Part shown: piece by piece, positions 63,853 through 64,000 of the stretch
Position numbering within the stretch: position 1 is the stretch's first letter
Layout of the letters: each line of letters opens with the position of its first letter
DNA from: Chryseobacterium culicis
GTDB lineage: Bacteria > Bacteroidota > Bacteroidia > Flavobacteriales > Weeksellaceae
Length of the DNA: 64,000 bases
Reading direction: 5' to 3'
Assembly (NCBI RefSeq): GCF_002979755.1
Contig: NZ_PCPP01000001.1
Span: 1,520,665-1,584,664, forward strand
The notes under the pieces: model-generated
Seen by the model: the letters and a program-made list of their open reading frames with translations, nothing else
Databases searched by the model: none
Told to the model about the DNA's origin: nothing
Made by a program: the position numbers and the translations under genes

Positions 63853-64000
63853 ATGAAAACAATTCTCATTACAAAGTATGGCGGACCGGAAGTTCTGCAG
63901 CTTACAGAAATGCCTGATCCTGTAATAAAAGATCCGTCTCAGGTACTGGTAAAAGTAAGAGCAACCTCTATTAACCCGCTGGATTACCAGATCAGAAGAG
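63853..64000 (+). CDS. Zinc-independent MDR-type quinone oxidoreductase/alcohol dehydrogenase, 3' end beyond the window
   Basis: An ATG at 63853 starts a frame open to the window edge: TILITKYGGPEVLQLTEMPD followed by PSQVLVKVRATSINPLDYQI. This is the standard N-terminus of the medium-chain quinone reductase-type family (zeta-crystallin-like). It starts 39 bp after the hydrolase stop, so it probably shares the LysR-controlled operon. Confidence 0.85.
   Translation, partial: MKTILITKYGGPEVLQLTEMPDPVIKDPSQVLVKVRATSINPLDYQIRR

Noticed and set aside
1..64000. rRNA, tRNA or complete insertion sequence
   Set aside because: No cloverleaf, rRNA or transposase sequence was recognised in the window.

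Overview
The window looks like chromosome of a Flavobacteriia bacterium, most like Chryseobacterium or a close relative. It is AT-rich, has Bacteroidota-type promoters (TTTG, about 20 nt, TAnnTTTG), many secreted proteins of Bacteroidota type (DUF2911, MG2/TonB-plug, PIG-L fused to a large C-terminal region) and weak Shine-Dalgarno signals. The genus assignment is an inference from protein style and intergenic repeats, not a database result.

Positions 1-26411 hold an extracellular contractile injection system (eCIS, the Afp/PVC/MAC family). The left arm (17836 down to 1, minus strand) encodes the particle: cap protein (DUF4255/Pvc16), three sheath paralogues, three tube proteins (two identical), a DUF5908 small protein, LysM tube-baseplate adaptor, spike, PAAR tip, gp25-like baseplate, two large baseplate proteins and one more conserved protein cut by the window edge. 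The right arm (18410 to 26371, plus strand) encodes a Cys-rich small protein, the CIS tape-measure protein, the AAA+ ATPase and a 1258-aa payload. The payload carries a TNT NAD-glycohydrolase domain followed by a second C-terminal toxin-like domain, and is followed by two candidate immunity genes. Divergent promoters lie between the arms.

Positions 26514-44711 are mostly ordinary chromosome: an operon of PIG-L deacetylase, an unlisted 34-aa membrane peptide, a sodium:solute symporter and a DUF2911 protein; a secreted repetitive protein; a type II restriction-modification pair bordered by degenerate intergenic repeats; a ceramidase-like membrane protein; a LytS/LytTR two-component pair; a secreted SMP-30/NHL-like protein; a beta-lactamase-like hydrolase; two AraC-type regulators; and an outer-membrane barrel.

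Positions 44993-51622 appear to be one long operon for secreted antimicrobial-type peptides. An SdpC/SdpA/SdpB-like set, related to the Bacillus cannibalism toxin system, is followed by a small DUF1648 protein (possible immunity) and a hydrolase. Then come three tandem paralogous secreted peptides with a GTGTG linker and a conserved C-terminal tail, and a second SdpA/SdpB-like pair (anchored protein plus HTTM protein). The second half may be an undescribed peptide maturation/export system.

Positions 51774-64000 hold a P-loop protein, a secondary amidohydrolase, a large MG2/plug protein, a lipoprotein, an unrecognised 585-aa protein, a short-chain dehydrogenase and a Crp/Fnr regulator (each with an identical palindromic operator upstream), and a LysR regulator divergent from an alpha/beta hydrolase and a partial quinone-oxidoreductase-type dehydrogenase.
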